Origin: Ceratotherium simum simum
Lineage: Eukaryota > Chordata > Mammalia > Perissodactyla > Rhinocerotidae
Reading direction: 5' to 3'
Assembly (NCBI RefSeq): GCF_000283155.1
Contig: NW_004454175.1
Span: 3,871,082 to 3,935,081 of the forward strand
Length of the DNA: 64,000 nt
The position numbers were made by a program, and so were the translations under genes. Below the pieces are notes generated by a model. That model ran no database searches, was not told the DNA's origin, and saw only the letters and a program-made list of their open reading frames with translations. Shown one piece after another: positions 11,966 through 23,065 of this stretch (position 1 is the first letter of the stretch; each line of letters begins with the position of its first letter).

Positions 11966-12849
11966 TCTTAGATGGAGTTGAAATTAGATCACCGTACCTA
12001 ATTTTAAGTTATGGCAAGTGGTATCCAATAAAAAAGGTTTGTGTTCATGGATAACTGCAAGTGTAGATAAAGGCAGGGGTGCCTAACCAGCAAGTCTTTA
12101 TACACTTGGCAGCCATGGTTGAGGTGTGGTTTGCCTAGTCTTACTTCCAGGGGCTATTCCTAAAGCCTCCACACATTTGAATTTTAAGATGTAAACCCAA
12201 GATTTAACCAGACACAAACAGACACGGGGTTTGGAACTTACTACAAAACAGTAAAATGTTTCTTTTATAAATTTGTTACTTTTGGGTTTCTTTACATTTA
12301 AAATAGACTTTTAGGGCAAAGAGGGATATGTGGAGCAATGTCAGTGAGACTAGGAGAGCACTGTAGGCAAAGTACAATGAAGATAGCAGAAGAGGTTAGG
12401 AAAAAATGTTAGAAGATAGCATTGGGCCTTGCCCAATCATCTTGATCTTGTTATTGAACCCAGAATATTTTTGCTACAATCTCCTGCAAGGCTGAATCCA
12501 GGAAAGCTTGCGAAAGAAGTGAACTTTGTTTTTGCAGTTCCTCCAGGTGCCACCTCCCTCCGCATAACCCTAAATCCTTCCCAGGTCTCTTTTGCAATCT
12601 CCTACTCACTCCTAAGAGTTACATCAGGAACTCTCTACCCACTCTATGCCCTAGATGTATCCCAGGCTTCTTCTTCTCTTCCATCTTGGTGTCACTGCCA
12701 GAGGACTCTGCTCTGGGGCCCAGTGGTACTACTGCATTACTCTGATGATACGTCAGGTGGCCATATCATCCTTTTGCTCTTGTGAGGAAATTGTGAGATA
12801 GCTTTGTGATATCTTTTCACTCTCTCTGTGTGCCAGCAACCTGATGTGT
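11966..12849. other. No supported gene
   Basis: A 118-codon open frame at 12429-12785 has no family resemblance. It abuts L2-derived sequence and could be decayed LINE. Otherwise nothing is seen. Confidence 0.35.
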
Positions 12850-13110
12850 GAAATCTTGAACTATCGCCTTTAGGTGATAACTTCCAAGTCTGAACATCTC
12901 CATGTGGTAAAACTGTAGGCATCTCAAAATCAACGTGTCTGAAAACGGAACTTATGGTTTCCCCCCAAACTTGCTCTTCCTTTTGTGCTCTGTCAATTCA
13001 TTTCTCAGTAGACTAGGCTTGAAATTTGCTCCATTTTATACAGCAAGACCTAGTTTCGAGTTCCCTCATACTCTCAGATTTCTCCAATTCCCTCAATCAG
13101 AGTGAATCCC
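12850..13110 (+). repeat. L2 LINE fragment (sense)
   Basis: The run 'GAACATCTCCATGTGG...GGCATCTCAAAATCAACGTGTCTGAAAACGGAACTTATGG', followed by 'CCCCCCAAACTTGCTCTTCC', matches the L2 region just after the reverse transcriptase domain. It has no intact frame. Confidence 0.65.
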
Positions 13111-13574
13111 GCTCCGACCTCTGTACCCTGGCAGCCCTTTGCTTACATCTATAGGAGAGCAAACCCTTGTATGTACTGGTGGTCACTTCTGAGGATATGT
13201 GCGTCTCTTCTCAAAGAGCCTGCAAGTCTCAACCTATCTTTTCCTTGCCCTCTTATCTAGGCCTTGACAGGGCAGTTGGGGGTCTAGGAGTTGACTGTCA
13301 CAAACTATAGGAATTGAAGTGTCTACTAAAGCACGCTCCTCAACTTTAGCTAGGCTCTCAAATGTGTCCTTAGCTCTCTTTCCCATTCTTCTCTGCAGCT
13401 ATTCCAATTGTGAGTGCCTTGTTTCTCAGATAGCCTTACATTGCTACCACCTTGGCTCACTCTCAGGAAATAGCCTTACCTCCTACTTTCTGAAAAATTG
13501 AGAACACTAAGGAAGAACTTCCTTCTGAGAAAAGTACTCATTAGGAAAGAGATTTTTTTTTTTAACCTGACTTT

Positions 13575-13760
13575 GCATCCTGACTCCATGATACAACAAG
13601 ATACTCTCTCTCCATACTACAACTTCTTCATCTGTAAAACTGGGATAATATTAGTGCCTATCCTAAATGGTTACTGTAAGGATTAAATGAGATCACCTAT
13701 GCAAACCACTTAGCAGAGTGCCTGGCACAGAGTAGGTCCTCAATGAATATTAATTAACGT
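13575..13760 (+). repeat. MIR SINE
   Basis: It shows 'CTTCATCTGTAAAACTGGGATAATA', 'GGATTAAATGAGATCA' and 'AGAGTGCCTGGCACAGAGTAGGTCCTCAATGAATATT' in MIR order. Confidence 0.88.
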
Positions 13761-13963
13761 TGTTATCAATAACTTTCTCTCTCACCACCCACAACTTTAT
13801 CTCTCTCTTAGCCTGTCTTTTCTTCTTTTTTTCCTGCCTAGTAGAAAAGGTGGCCCTCTTTCTGTCTGTGGCTAATCCCACCACACTTGTGATTTATCCC
13901 CTCCTCCCTGTCTTCTCAGCTATCTAGCTGTAGCAAGCACCTCTCTTCTCAATTTCCCTATAT

Positions 13964-14119
13964 CCTAAACTATCCTTTCTACTTAGCTCTTTTCCCTCAG
14001 CATATGAAGATGTTCAAATCTCATCGTAAAATAACCCTCCTAAACTATCCTCTCTACTTAGCTCTTTTCCCTCAGCATATGAAGATGTTCAAATCTCCTC
14101 ATTGTAAAATAACCCTCCT
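13964..14119. repeat. 75-bp tandem duplication (two units)
   Basis: A unit starting CCTAAACTATCCT and containing CATATGAAGATGTTCAAATC begins at 13964 and again at 14039. The first unit is 75 bp and the second about 78 bp, with a 3-base insertion near CTCATTG. A 97-codon open frame repeats itself because of this and is not a gene. Confidence 0.92.
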
Positions 14120-14129
14120 TCAATGCTGC

Positions 14130-14610
14130 ATCTTTCTCCCTTCCTATGTTACTCTTAACACTTTACAGCCAAATTTCTTAAAAGGTCAGTCTACATGTAC
14201 TATCTCCAATTCCTCACAGCCTCAATCCACTGCAATTACCCTTCCTTCCAACATTCCCTTGATAACGCTCTTGCCAATGTCCCTAATAACCTCTTGATTG
14301 CTAAATCCAGGGGACACTCAAATGTTTTCATCTGGGTCTCTGATGTTTCTGGCCAATCCCTCCTTGAAATTCTCTCCTCTCCCTCCACTCCTGTTTTTCC
14401 ACTTTGTTTTGGCTTTCTTTGTACATCCCTGGCCAGTTTGTCTTAGTCTTCCCGTGGGCCACTCTTTTTTCACTCCACGCTTAAATATTGATAATCTCCT
14501 TGTCCTTAGCCCCTGTCCTCTGTTCTTCTCCAACAGTCCCTCAGTTACTTCACCCATCCACAAGGGTTCATTCACCACTTTTCTCCTGATGACTGGGAAA
14601 TCTCTATTTC
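14130..14610 (+). repeat. L2 LINE fragment, reverse-transcriptase region (sense)
   Basis: 'CTTGCCAATGTCCCTAATAACCTCTTGATTGCTAAATCCAGGGGACACT' corresponds to the L2 RT-coding segment. It is followed by 'CTCCTTGAAATTCTC' and a decayed 'GGTTTTC..TACCTCTCTGG' equivalent. The frame is broken, so the open frames on both strands here are relics. Confidence 0.6.
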
Positions 14611-14614
14611 ACGT

Positions 14615-14820
14615 CCAGGGTTTCCCATAGGTTTCTTTACCACAGGACTCCTCAAAGGCATTAGTGTGCTAATGAGCTCTGTAAATCTTTGGGAGAGGCG
14701 GTGACAGTGTCCAGGATTTACCACATTTATTTGACCATAGATCCTTGTTTTTTTCTTTTTTTTCCTGGAGAATCTTGCAGGACTAATGCTGTGGGAAACA
14801 CACTTTGGACAATGACATTC
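14615..14820. mobile_element. hAT-Charlie-like (MER58-type?) element
   Basis: 'AGGGTTTCCCATAGGTTTCTTT', 'TTATTTGACCATAGATCC', 'GGAGAATCTTGCAGGACTAATGCTGTGGGAAACACACTTTGGA' and similar text resemble short non-autonomous hAT elements of the MER1 group. The family name is uncertain and there is no coding capacity. Confidence 0.45.
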
Positions 14821-14964
14821 CATTCCTTACTATTCCCAGTCTGATTTAGTTGTTTATCCTCAGGGTGCCCATAAGCACCTGCACACACTTTGTAGAGATC
14901 ACTGAGGTCCATAGAGTTTGTAGAGATCATCGAGATTTGGGGAAGTCGGGTTTGCTAGATGGTA

Positions 14965-15230
14965 TTATAAAAGGTACTTTAGTAAGATCATTCTGGCATG
15001 AATGTATGTAAAAGTCATTCAAAAGAGGGACCCTGGAGAAAGTTAGATTGGCCAAGAGTGAGGAGATGTGCCCTGCCATAGGCTATGGTAGTGGGAATAG
15101 AGGGGAAAAGATGATTCCTTTTCTGGTGTAACTTGGTGACGGTTGGAATGGAAGTGAAAGGACAGGAGACAAGTCAAGGAGAGCTTTCAGGTTTCTGAGA
15201 CTGGGAGAATAGTGGTAGCACCAGCAGATT
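14965..15230 (-). repeat. L2 LINE fragment (antisense)
   Basis: 'AGTAAGATCATTCTGGCATGAATG' followed by 'GACAGGAGACAAGTCAAGGAGAG' matches antisense L2 ('..GATCACTCTGGCTGC..', '..GGAGACCAGTTAGGAGGC..'). Confidence 0.55.
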
Positions 15231-17319
15231 TGAAGAAATTAGTTATTGTAGATGCAGCCAATCCAAGCTCTTGGAAGCCACAACTCTAGAATATATTGAG
15301 AAGACTGTAGAACTAATTTTTATGCAAGTTATAGACTATACAGAACTTGGATTGTAAACTTAAAGAATATATCCAAGAAGTGAGCTGACATCACTGACTT
15401 GATAAGGCCTGTAGAGAATAATGACTAATAACTTGCATAAATTTCAGGCCAGGCTTGCTAAAAATGTCATGCATGACAAACCATGAAAACAGTAATGAGA
15501 AGTTCATGATTTCACATGAGTAGTAATTCATTTTGTGATCCTCTAATCCTGCTATTTGTAGCAAGTCCTCTTTTTCCCCACCCAAGGGAGAGATAATAGA
15601 GCAAAACATGCCTTTGACTATGCATATCTTCAAAATATTTGGTGTTTCCATGATAATTCAGCACAATGAGACTTGTGAGCATTGCAAGTCAATACTTAAC
15701 AGAACTACTTGAGAACATTATTTTAAAATTTAAATTTTGATTTTAAAACAAAATCAATATGTTAAAAAACCCAGACACAGTTTAAAAGTGGTGCAAGTGA
15801 GATCTGGCTTTGCTGGAAACTCAGGCATTAAGAATCCTGAGTTGGACCTTATTAACTTTCTGTCTGACTTTGTGCTCTTCATCTAAGCTTCTTTATCATC
15901 ATTTGTTGAACACCCCCAGGATGCTTACACCCACCCAGAACATGCCAAAGATGCAGTCCTAGAAGGTCATTTTCTAAAAAATGGATAAATGAACAAAGAT
16001 GATTCTTTTCTTTTTCTGAATGAAAAAGCTGAAAGAGGATAATGAGGATCATTCATGGAATTTAGGGTAGGAGATAATCTGTTCACTTTATACAAACATG
16101 ACACTTTGTCCACTTCTGAACCTCATTCTGGCTATAATGCTGTTGCCAATTCAAGTTAAATATCAAAGATAGTTGCTAATTTTCTCATCCTCTACCATTT
16201 ACAACTTTCCTATCACAGCAAGAAGCATCATCCTCTCAAATAAGAAACATAGGAATATATTTGGAAGCATCATAATTCTATGTGTTGAGATATTGTTAAA
16301 TAACTTCCTTTCCTTTTAACAATGTTCTTCTAAATCTGTACCCCTCCCTTCATCCTAACTGAGAAGTACTAGACTCCTTGCTTCTTCTACTCTACCATTT
16401 GTCGAATGTTTTAGTATCATCTTGAATTCTTATTCTTTTACCCAGGGAATTAGCAAGTTCACAAACCTTGGACACCCACCTCGATTATGGCTTCCACGTA
16501 TGGAAACACTGAATTTATGTGTGTACACGTGAGTTTGTGTGTGTGCAATAAGCTTTCTAGGTCTTTTCAAAAGGCTCAATTCTGCCCAGTTGGCTGAACT
16601 TATAGCTAAGAGAAAAAGTTTTTATTACACAGATTTAGCTTTAGTATCATATTCAAATGTTAAGAACATGTTCCCATGACATTCATCCAGGACGAATAAT
16701 TTAAACTTTGGACTGATCACTTTGGGCCACCACTCACAGAATGATTAATCAATGATCATTGTCCTTTGGGTGCTGGCCTTGGTTATTTATATCTTGAACA
16801 CTTGTTCTGCAGGACCTTATGATTTAAGCTGATGTATCTCAAAGGGATATAAACAGATCTTAGGGGAAAAATCATTCCATGGGTGAACACACTGTACTAC
16901 ACAAGGTTACAAAGAATTTTCAGAACCTTTAATAAGCCAATGGGCAATGTGACTTTTCAAGGGGGCAAAATCATAGTGAGAAGTATTTCCCAAATTTATG
17001 ACAGCAGAACCACAGAAACATGCCCAGTCCCCAGAAGAACTAGCATCCTACAGAGTTTACGTTGGGAAACCTAGAACTAGCTAAATTTCCAAAGTGGCAG
17101 ATTCCTGCAATCCACATTCTTCTTTTCTCTTCTCCCCAAGGGAAAAATGCAGAATATTTCATAGGCCTCTGGAAAATGCTCAATAGCTGTTTGGGGTTGA
17201 ACCAACTTTCAGTAGAGCACAAGAACCAGACATACAACCACCAAACTTAATTAGTTCTGTGGTGGAATGCAGGAACCCTGACTCAATGAAAACAGTTCTT
17301 CCTATTATGTTACATTTGG
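15231..17319. other. No recognisable gene or repeat
   Basis: AT-rich DNA. A short A/T palindromic patch lies near 15725-15745 and a GT-rich patch near 16515-16550. Open frames of up to 86 codons show no family features. Confidence 0.4.
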
Positions 17320-17343
17320 TTTTTGTGTGTGTGTGTGTGTATA
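17320..17343 (+). repeat. (GT)n microsatellite
   Basis: TTTTTGTGTGTGTGTGTGTGTA: about nine GT units. Confidence 0.9.
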
Positions 17344-17934
17344 CTTTACAACTGTACTGACTCTTCAACTTAAAAAAATATTTTATATTTAATTTACCAT
17401 TTATCACTCTAGATACCCCAATACTCTAGCTTAAGGCTAAAGCCAAAAGCTTTGCCTAAACCAATAAACAACTATTAGTCATCGACTGAGAAAGGGAATG
17501 TGAAATAGAATGTAAAGCTTTATTAGTTTTTTCCAATCATTTAAATATTTGTGAGCATTTAAACTGTGGCTGAAGCAGATTTACCTGTTTTTTTTCCCCC
17601 TTATGTGGAGAGCCTGTTGTTATGTCATAAAATGAACTTATTTGGTGTCATTTCTCTTCAAGAAGCCATATTACTTGCTATTTGAGCCAGGAATTGGTAC
17701 TTTCCTGAAAGATTAATATATTACGTTACTGATTTGTTTTAGTATTTTTATGTATATCAAAACTAAAGTAAATTGGGGTTGTCCTTTCTCTTCTTTCTAG
17801 CATTAGGTATTACATTTAACTATTTGCTGTTTTTAGGAAGTTTTGTTTCTCTTCCAAGGTATAAAATAGAATGGCAAATGACAACATGTACTTAGGAATA
17901 CTGATATTTTTACAGGACTCAACTTTGAACAGTA

Positions 17935-18165
17935 CTTTTACATGCATTATTTTATTTGGCCCTAACAATAGCCCCACAGGTGAGCACAGATTAAGATCTC
18001 CCAAAAAGCAAACAGAGATTAAAATCTCCACACAAAAGGTAAACAAGGTGAACAATGGTAAGGAAATGAAGAAAGAGAGCAAACGTTTTGCCTAATGTCA
18101 TACACTTTTTAAGTGATACAACTAGAACTTCAATCCAGGTCACCTGACTCACAGTTTTAAGTTAT
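17935..18165 (-). repeat. MIR SINE (diverged)
   Basis: 'TTTACATGCATTATTTTATTTGGCCCTAACAATAGCCC' begins the element. It ends 'GATACAACTAGAACTTCAATCCAGGTCACCTGACTC'. Both match an antisense MIR, with extra bases inserted in the middle. Confidence 0.65.
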
Positions 18166-18515
18166 TACTAGAAGAGCAGGAGGTTTTTCTCCCTCTGTAG
18201 TATTGTGAAATGTATACCATCAGGCCCTCATGCTAAATATATTCAGCAATTAAAAATACACACCAGCCATTTCCATCCCTGGCTCAATGTTTGGTTTTCT
18301 ACTGTAGTTCATTAAGATCAACCGTTGTACCTAACTAAATTATTTTCTAAAATTTTGGGCTAAAATAACCACCATCCAGAAACCACCAAAAAAAGAAAAA
18401 CAATTTTCTTTACATGGTTAATTGTAATCACTTTTCCTTCCCTGTTTGGGAGTATGTGTGAGATTTTCCTCTCTCCCCCTTTAATATGTATAATTGAAGA
18501 ATGCTTTTCTATTAA
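18166..18515. other. No recognisable gene or repeat
   Basis: AT-rich; nothing found. Confidence 0.4.
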
Positions 18516-18530
18516 CCTTTGTGTCCATTT

Positions 18531-18742
18531 AATTTAATTTAATTTATTTATTTGGTGAGGAAGATTGGCCCTGAACTAACATCTGTGCCAATCTTCCTCT
18601 ATTTTGCATGTGGGATGCCTCCACAGCATGGCTTAACAAGCGGTATGTAGGTCCACACCTGGGAAGTGGACCCACAAACCCCGGGCCAATGAATGAAGTG
18701 GAGCGTGAGAACTTATCCACTACACCACCAGGCCAGCTCCTT
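18531..18742 (-). repeat. ERE-type SINE with 15-bp target duplication
   Basis: The minus-strand element has one 'GAGGAAGATTGGCCCTGAACTAACATCTG' tail unit. It is flanked by CCTTTGTGTCCATTT at 18516-18530 and CCTTTGTATCCATTT at 18743-18757 (14 of 15 identical). Confidence 0.94.
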
Positions 18743-18916
18743 CCTTTGTATCCATTTTAGATTGCATCTCATTTCTTATTTATCTTTCTCTCATCTTTCC
18801 TAATAAAATGAAGGCCATCCTTCATGTTACTCCTAGGTAATTTAGCCTCAAGGAGTCTTGTCTAGGTATGAAGTACAATTCCCTAAAATACAAGGGTAAT
18901 TGTGAAATTAGTTTTT

Positions 18917-19126
18917 TTTTTTTTAATAATTTTTATTTATTTATTTTTCCCCCAAAGCCCCAGTAGATAGTTGTATGTCATAGCTGCACATCCTTCTAGT
19001 TGCTGTACGTGGGACGCCGCCTCAGCATGGCCGGAGAAGCAGCACGTCAGTGCGTGCCCGGGATCCGAATCCGGGCCGCCAGTAGCGGAGCGCGAGCACT
19101 TAACCCCTAAGCCACGGGGCCGGCCC
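18917..19126 (-). repeat. ERE-type SINE, short-tail young form
   Basis: The minus-strand copy has 'CAAAGCCCCAGTAGATAGTTG' next to its T/A-rich 3' end and ends in GGGGCCGGCCC. It is flanked by GAAATTAGTTTTTT at 18903-18916 and 19127-19140 (perfect). Low divergence suggests a comparatively recent insertion. Confidence 0.95.
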
Positions 19127-19140
19127 GAAATTAGTTTTTT

Positions 19141-20313
19141 TTAATGAAAAAATAAAGAAAAGAGTTTTACTGAGTTGACAATAGTTTTGAAGTCCTAAGA
19201 TGAAGAAATATTTGCATATATTCATTTTAATTCCTTTGAAAGTCATTGGGGTGGTCTGCCCCTAGAAGAACTTGGATAGGAGGACAGATGACTGATCTTG
19301 GATGTAGGTATGTTCTGCCTGACCTCTCCTAACCCCCTTTTAAGTGACTGGTGGTGTTGTGGTATCTCTATTCCTGGCTTGTCAAACTTGCTCTTAGGAA
19401 AGGATCTGATATTAATCATTTATTCTCTGGTGAAATATTACCTAGAGTATTTGAAGTTTCTCTCACATGTTTGTATAAAACAAGATTTATTTCCTATACT
19501 ACTCTCATTGCTCCCTACTTTACACACACACACAAATCATACAGAATAAACTATCTATGGTTAAGGCCAAGCCAGTCTGTGGGAGTTCTTAAAAAATAAA
19601 CATATGAGAAAGGAATTAGACCTACTGCTATGATCAACAACATTGTTTTTCCCTGGGAAAAAGTGTCTGCTAAAGTGAACCTAAAAAAAAACCCCATATA
19701 ATTTGGCTGTATAAACATAATAACTCACAGAGAATGAACCAGATGGGAGGGTCTCTTCATCTTAAACTATTTCTCTGTTAAATAATAAAAAATGTTTTAT
19801 TTTAATTTTGGGGAGGATGTATTATAGGCACTTCATTCTTTAGAGTGGTATCAAAAAATAAATCTCCTTTGAAGAGATACCAATGAATTATCTTGACAAG
19901 AAGAAAATACCTGACAACAATATAATTCCATATGTTCTGATAACATCAAGAGAGGACTCAAAAAGGAATCTCTACCTCAGAATTGTAGGGTATGGAGAGT
20001 ACTATTGGGTTTGGAGGAGATAATGATTAATAGTGACTATTAGACTCGGAATGAATGGTCATATGCATCAAATTCTTTCCATTAAAGAGAGTTAATTTAT
20101 TACTCAACTGATTGTAAAAATGACTAAGTCTCTCTTTTACCAATGAGTAAAATTATTATAAAGCCTATTTCTTTCATGATAGCTACTACAAGAGTGAAAA
20201 GATGTCACTCATCTTTCTCTTTCCCTTCTACTATACCTAAATAATCATTCTTTAGTTTGCATAGTTTATCAGTTTCAGAGCTACTTTTGAGTATGTTATT
20301 CATTTCTATTTTT
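19141..20313. other. No recognisable gene or repeat
   Basis: AT-rich DNA, with a short (CA)n run near 19523-19532. Nothing functional is visible. Confidence 0.4.
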
Positions 20314-20314
20314 T

Positions 20315-20583
20315 AAATTTTTGTATTATTACTGTTATTTTTCATTTATATTTGGTGAAGAAGATCAGCCCTGAGCTAACATTTGTTGCCAATTCTCCTC
20401 TTTTTGCTGAGGAAGATTGGCCCTGGGCTAACATCCATGCCCATCTTCCTCTACTTTATATGTGGGAGGAAGTGGGAATATGGCATGATAAGCGGTGGTC
20501 TGCACCCAGGATCTGAACCTGTGAACCCTGGGCCTCCGAAGCCGAGTGTGTGAACGTAACCACTACGCCACCAGGCTGGGCCT
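20315..20583 (-). repeat. ERE-type SINE
   Basis: Two 'GAAGATCAGCCCTGAGCTAACATTTGTTGCC'-type tail units are followed by a diverged head ending 'CACTACGCCACCAGGCTGGGCC'. TCTATTTTT occurs at both ends and may be the remains of the target duplication. Confidence 0.88.
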
Positions 20584-21543
20584 AGTCTCTATTTTTGATG
20601 AGATGATATCTACTTGCCAATAGAATACATGCTTTATTATAATCTCATCAAACACCATAGTTGAAAAAATATGATTCTCTGAGTGGACTGTGGAATTTAT
20701 CTACTACTTCAATGGTTTACCCACATCAATTACTACTAAGTTATTGGGTCGAGTTATTTGCAATGATGACTTGCATTCTGAAAGTATGGTAGGAAACCCT
20801 AAAATACTTTGAACAACCACCCGTACTACAAAATCAACACACACATGTGGATTTAGAGATGAATACAGAGAAAGAGACTGAAGCATAACTTTTAATTCGA
20901 TATGTATAAATGAGGCCTAGGGAAAGCTAGGGACTGTCAGTTTATAAAGTTTCTCATGTTTTTTTCAAGGCCTCTAGTTGTGGGTGTGAAAGATTTTCTT
21001 CTTTTGCTGAGATTTTAAGTTTGTTGAAGGCAAAAATACATATGCTGTATTTTCTTTCTCTTCTACCGTGATTCTTTGGTTGGGGTGGTTAAGATTACAA
21101 ATCAACAAAATAGCCAGGCTAGAGCGTTTGTGCCAAGTCAGACTGAAGTCCACCAGGAATGGGACTAGCAACCAGGAACTGAGCTTTGGCAGAGGGGCAC
21201 GTGTGGCCCCATTTAGGAACGGCGGGGATAAGACAGAATTTAACAGCAATTGCTATTGCTGTTCTCTTCAGCTCTGAACGTAGAGAAGCTCAGCAGGTCC
21301 TTGGCTTGAGTGCTTGATAGGGGTACTCTGCTTCTATACACAGAAACTTACAGTGCTAAGCTATTTTGAAAGTTTTAAATGACTAGAAGTTACTATTTGG
21401 CTCTTTCTTTACTTTAGTAACAAAATCATCCCAGATGGATTGGGGTTCAACTATACTTCACTTAAAGATCACCCTTGCAAATCTATTTTCATACCTCTTA
21501 TCTCTATATATTTAAAGAGTTATTTCTTTTCTTCTATCCTACA
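20584..21543. other. No recognisable gene or repeat
   Basis: Open frames of 60-91 codons on both strands (20704-21277) lack family features. Nothing else is seen. Confidence 0.4.
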
Positions 21544-22078
21544 TGTAGTAGCCAGCCTCCAAAATGGTCCCCAATGATCCCTGCCTCCTGGTATTCACAT
21601 CCTTCCCCTCCTAAGATGTTCTCCGGTTGGTCTGTATGACCAACAGAATAAGGCAGAAATGATAGTATGTTACTTCCAAGACTAGATTATAAATGGCTGC
21701 AGCTTCTGTCTTGGGCACTCCCTCATTTGCTCTCTTCTTTCTCTTTCTCTGTCTGATCACTTACTCAGTTGGAAACCAGCTGCCATGTCATGAGGACACT
21801 CAGGCAGCCTATGGAAGAGACCCTTGTGGGAAGGAACTGAGGCTGGTAACAATTTTGTGAGGGAACTTGGAAGTGGACTCTCCAGCTCCAGTTAAGCCTT
21901 GAGATGACTCTGGCTAACAGCTTGACTGCAACTTCTTAAGAGATCCTGAGCCAGAACCGCATTCCTAAGCTGCTCCTAGATTCTCAACCCTCAGAAATGG
22001 CATGAGATAATAAATGTTTATTGTTTTAAGGTGCTAAATTTTGAGGTGATTTGTTAACCAGCAATAGAGAACCAACAT
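21544..22078 (+). mobile_element. Solitary MaLR-type (ERVL-MaLR) LTR
   Basis: The element begins TGTAGTAGCCAGCCTCC. It carries 'CCTGGTATTCACATCC' and 'GGTCTGTATGACCAACAGAATA', then 'GCCATGTCATGAGGACACTCAGGCAGCC'. It finishes with 'GAGATAATAAATGTTTATTGTTTTAAGGTGCTAA', including an AATAAA polyadenylation signal, and 'AACCAGCAATAGAGAACCAACA'. This is the layout of MLT1/MST-like solo LTRs. No internal retroviral genes are present. The exact subfamily was not determined. Confidence 0.75.
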
Positions 22079-22372
22079 CCACAACTGTATTGAAATGTGA
22101 AATACTGCCTTTACGTTAGGTTGAGGAAATGACCTCTCTTGCTGTTTCTGCAGGTGGCAGTTAATTGCTCATCAGTGCTTTTTCAAGGTGCCTTGCAAAG
22201 CTACCACAGACAGTAATTGACCTGATGATGTCTTGGTTCCCTGACTGAGTTCATTCAAATTATGGAGGACAAACACATTATTCTAAGGAACCAATTTACT
22301 TACATTGGTTCACCATTCGACCTGACCTTGCAATTATCACAATTGCTGGGTGATTAAGTAGCACAATGTGTG

Positions 22373-22647
22373 TGGTTTTTTTTTTCCTCCCACAGTGGGC
22401 ATTTTTTTTTGAAGAAGACTGGCCCTGAGCTAACATCTGTTGACAATCTTCCTCCCTTTTTCTCCCCAAAGCCCCAGTAGATAGTTGTATGTCATAGTTG
22501 TACATCCTTCTAGTTGCTCTATGTGGGACGCCACCTCAGTATGTCTTGAGCGGTGCATAGGTCTGCGCTCAGGATCCGAACTGGTGAACCCCAGGCCATC
22601 AAAGCGGAGTGTGTGAACTTAACCGCTGTGCCACCAGGCCAAACCCC
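22373..22647 (-). repeat. ERE-type SINE, dual-tail form
   Basis: Reading the minus strand, the head is followed by the 'GGATGTACAACTATGACATACAACTATCTACTGGGGC' segment and then by a 'GAGCTAACATCTGTTGACAATCTTCC'-type unit, so both tail types are in one copy. It is flanked by AGCACAATGTGTG at 22360-22372 and AGCACAGTGTGTT at 22648-22660. Confidence 0.88.
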
Positions 22648-22660
22648 AGCACAGTGTGTT

Positions 22661-22969
22661 TTATAGCTGTGTTTATCATCTCTCACGTTCACAAACGTGG
22701 GTAACATCAGGTTCAGCCAATACTGGAGAAATCATGGCATTAAAGTTAAGGACTAGTTGAGCCTATTAGGACCAAGGATCAATTTACATTCATGGAGTGA
22801 CATTATCAGCATATTTGATATTTGAGTGTTGGAAAAGGTCATGCATGCTAAGATTATTTTCTCCTTCTTTACACTTTAGTATCTTTTCTAGACTTTTTAC
22901 AGTCTGCATTGATTGTTTTTGAAATAGTAATAAAAGAGACAAAGTTAAAAATTTAAATATAATCATTAA
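22661..22969. other. No recognisable gene or repeat
   Basis: AT-rich; nothing found. Confidence 0.4.
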
Positions 22970-23065
22970 ACTTTTTATTATGGAAAATTTGAAACATACA
23001 AAAGCAGAGAGTATATGAACCCTCATGTAGCCATCACCCAGCTTTAACAAGGCCAATTTTGTTTG
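22970..23065. repeat. Old LINE-like fragment
   Basis: 'TTATTATGGAAAATTTGAAACATACAAAAGCAGAGAG' and 'GTAGCCATCACCCAGCTTTAACAA' recur widely in mammalian genomes as an old LINE 3'-UTR-derived sequence. Family and strand are uncertain. Confidence 0.45.

Noticed and set aside
12429..12785. 118-codon open frame
   Set aside because: No family match, adjoining L2 remnants, no promoter or splice context.
14004..14630. Overlapping 83-110 codon frames on both strands
   Set aside because: They come from a 75-bp tandem duplication and a decayed L2 RT segment.
18990..19125. tRNA-like sequences at the heads of ERE copies
   Set aside because: They retain A/B-box-like text but sit in SINEs with tails and target duplications; none folds as an intact tRNA by eye.
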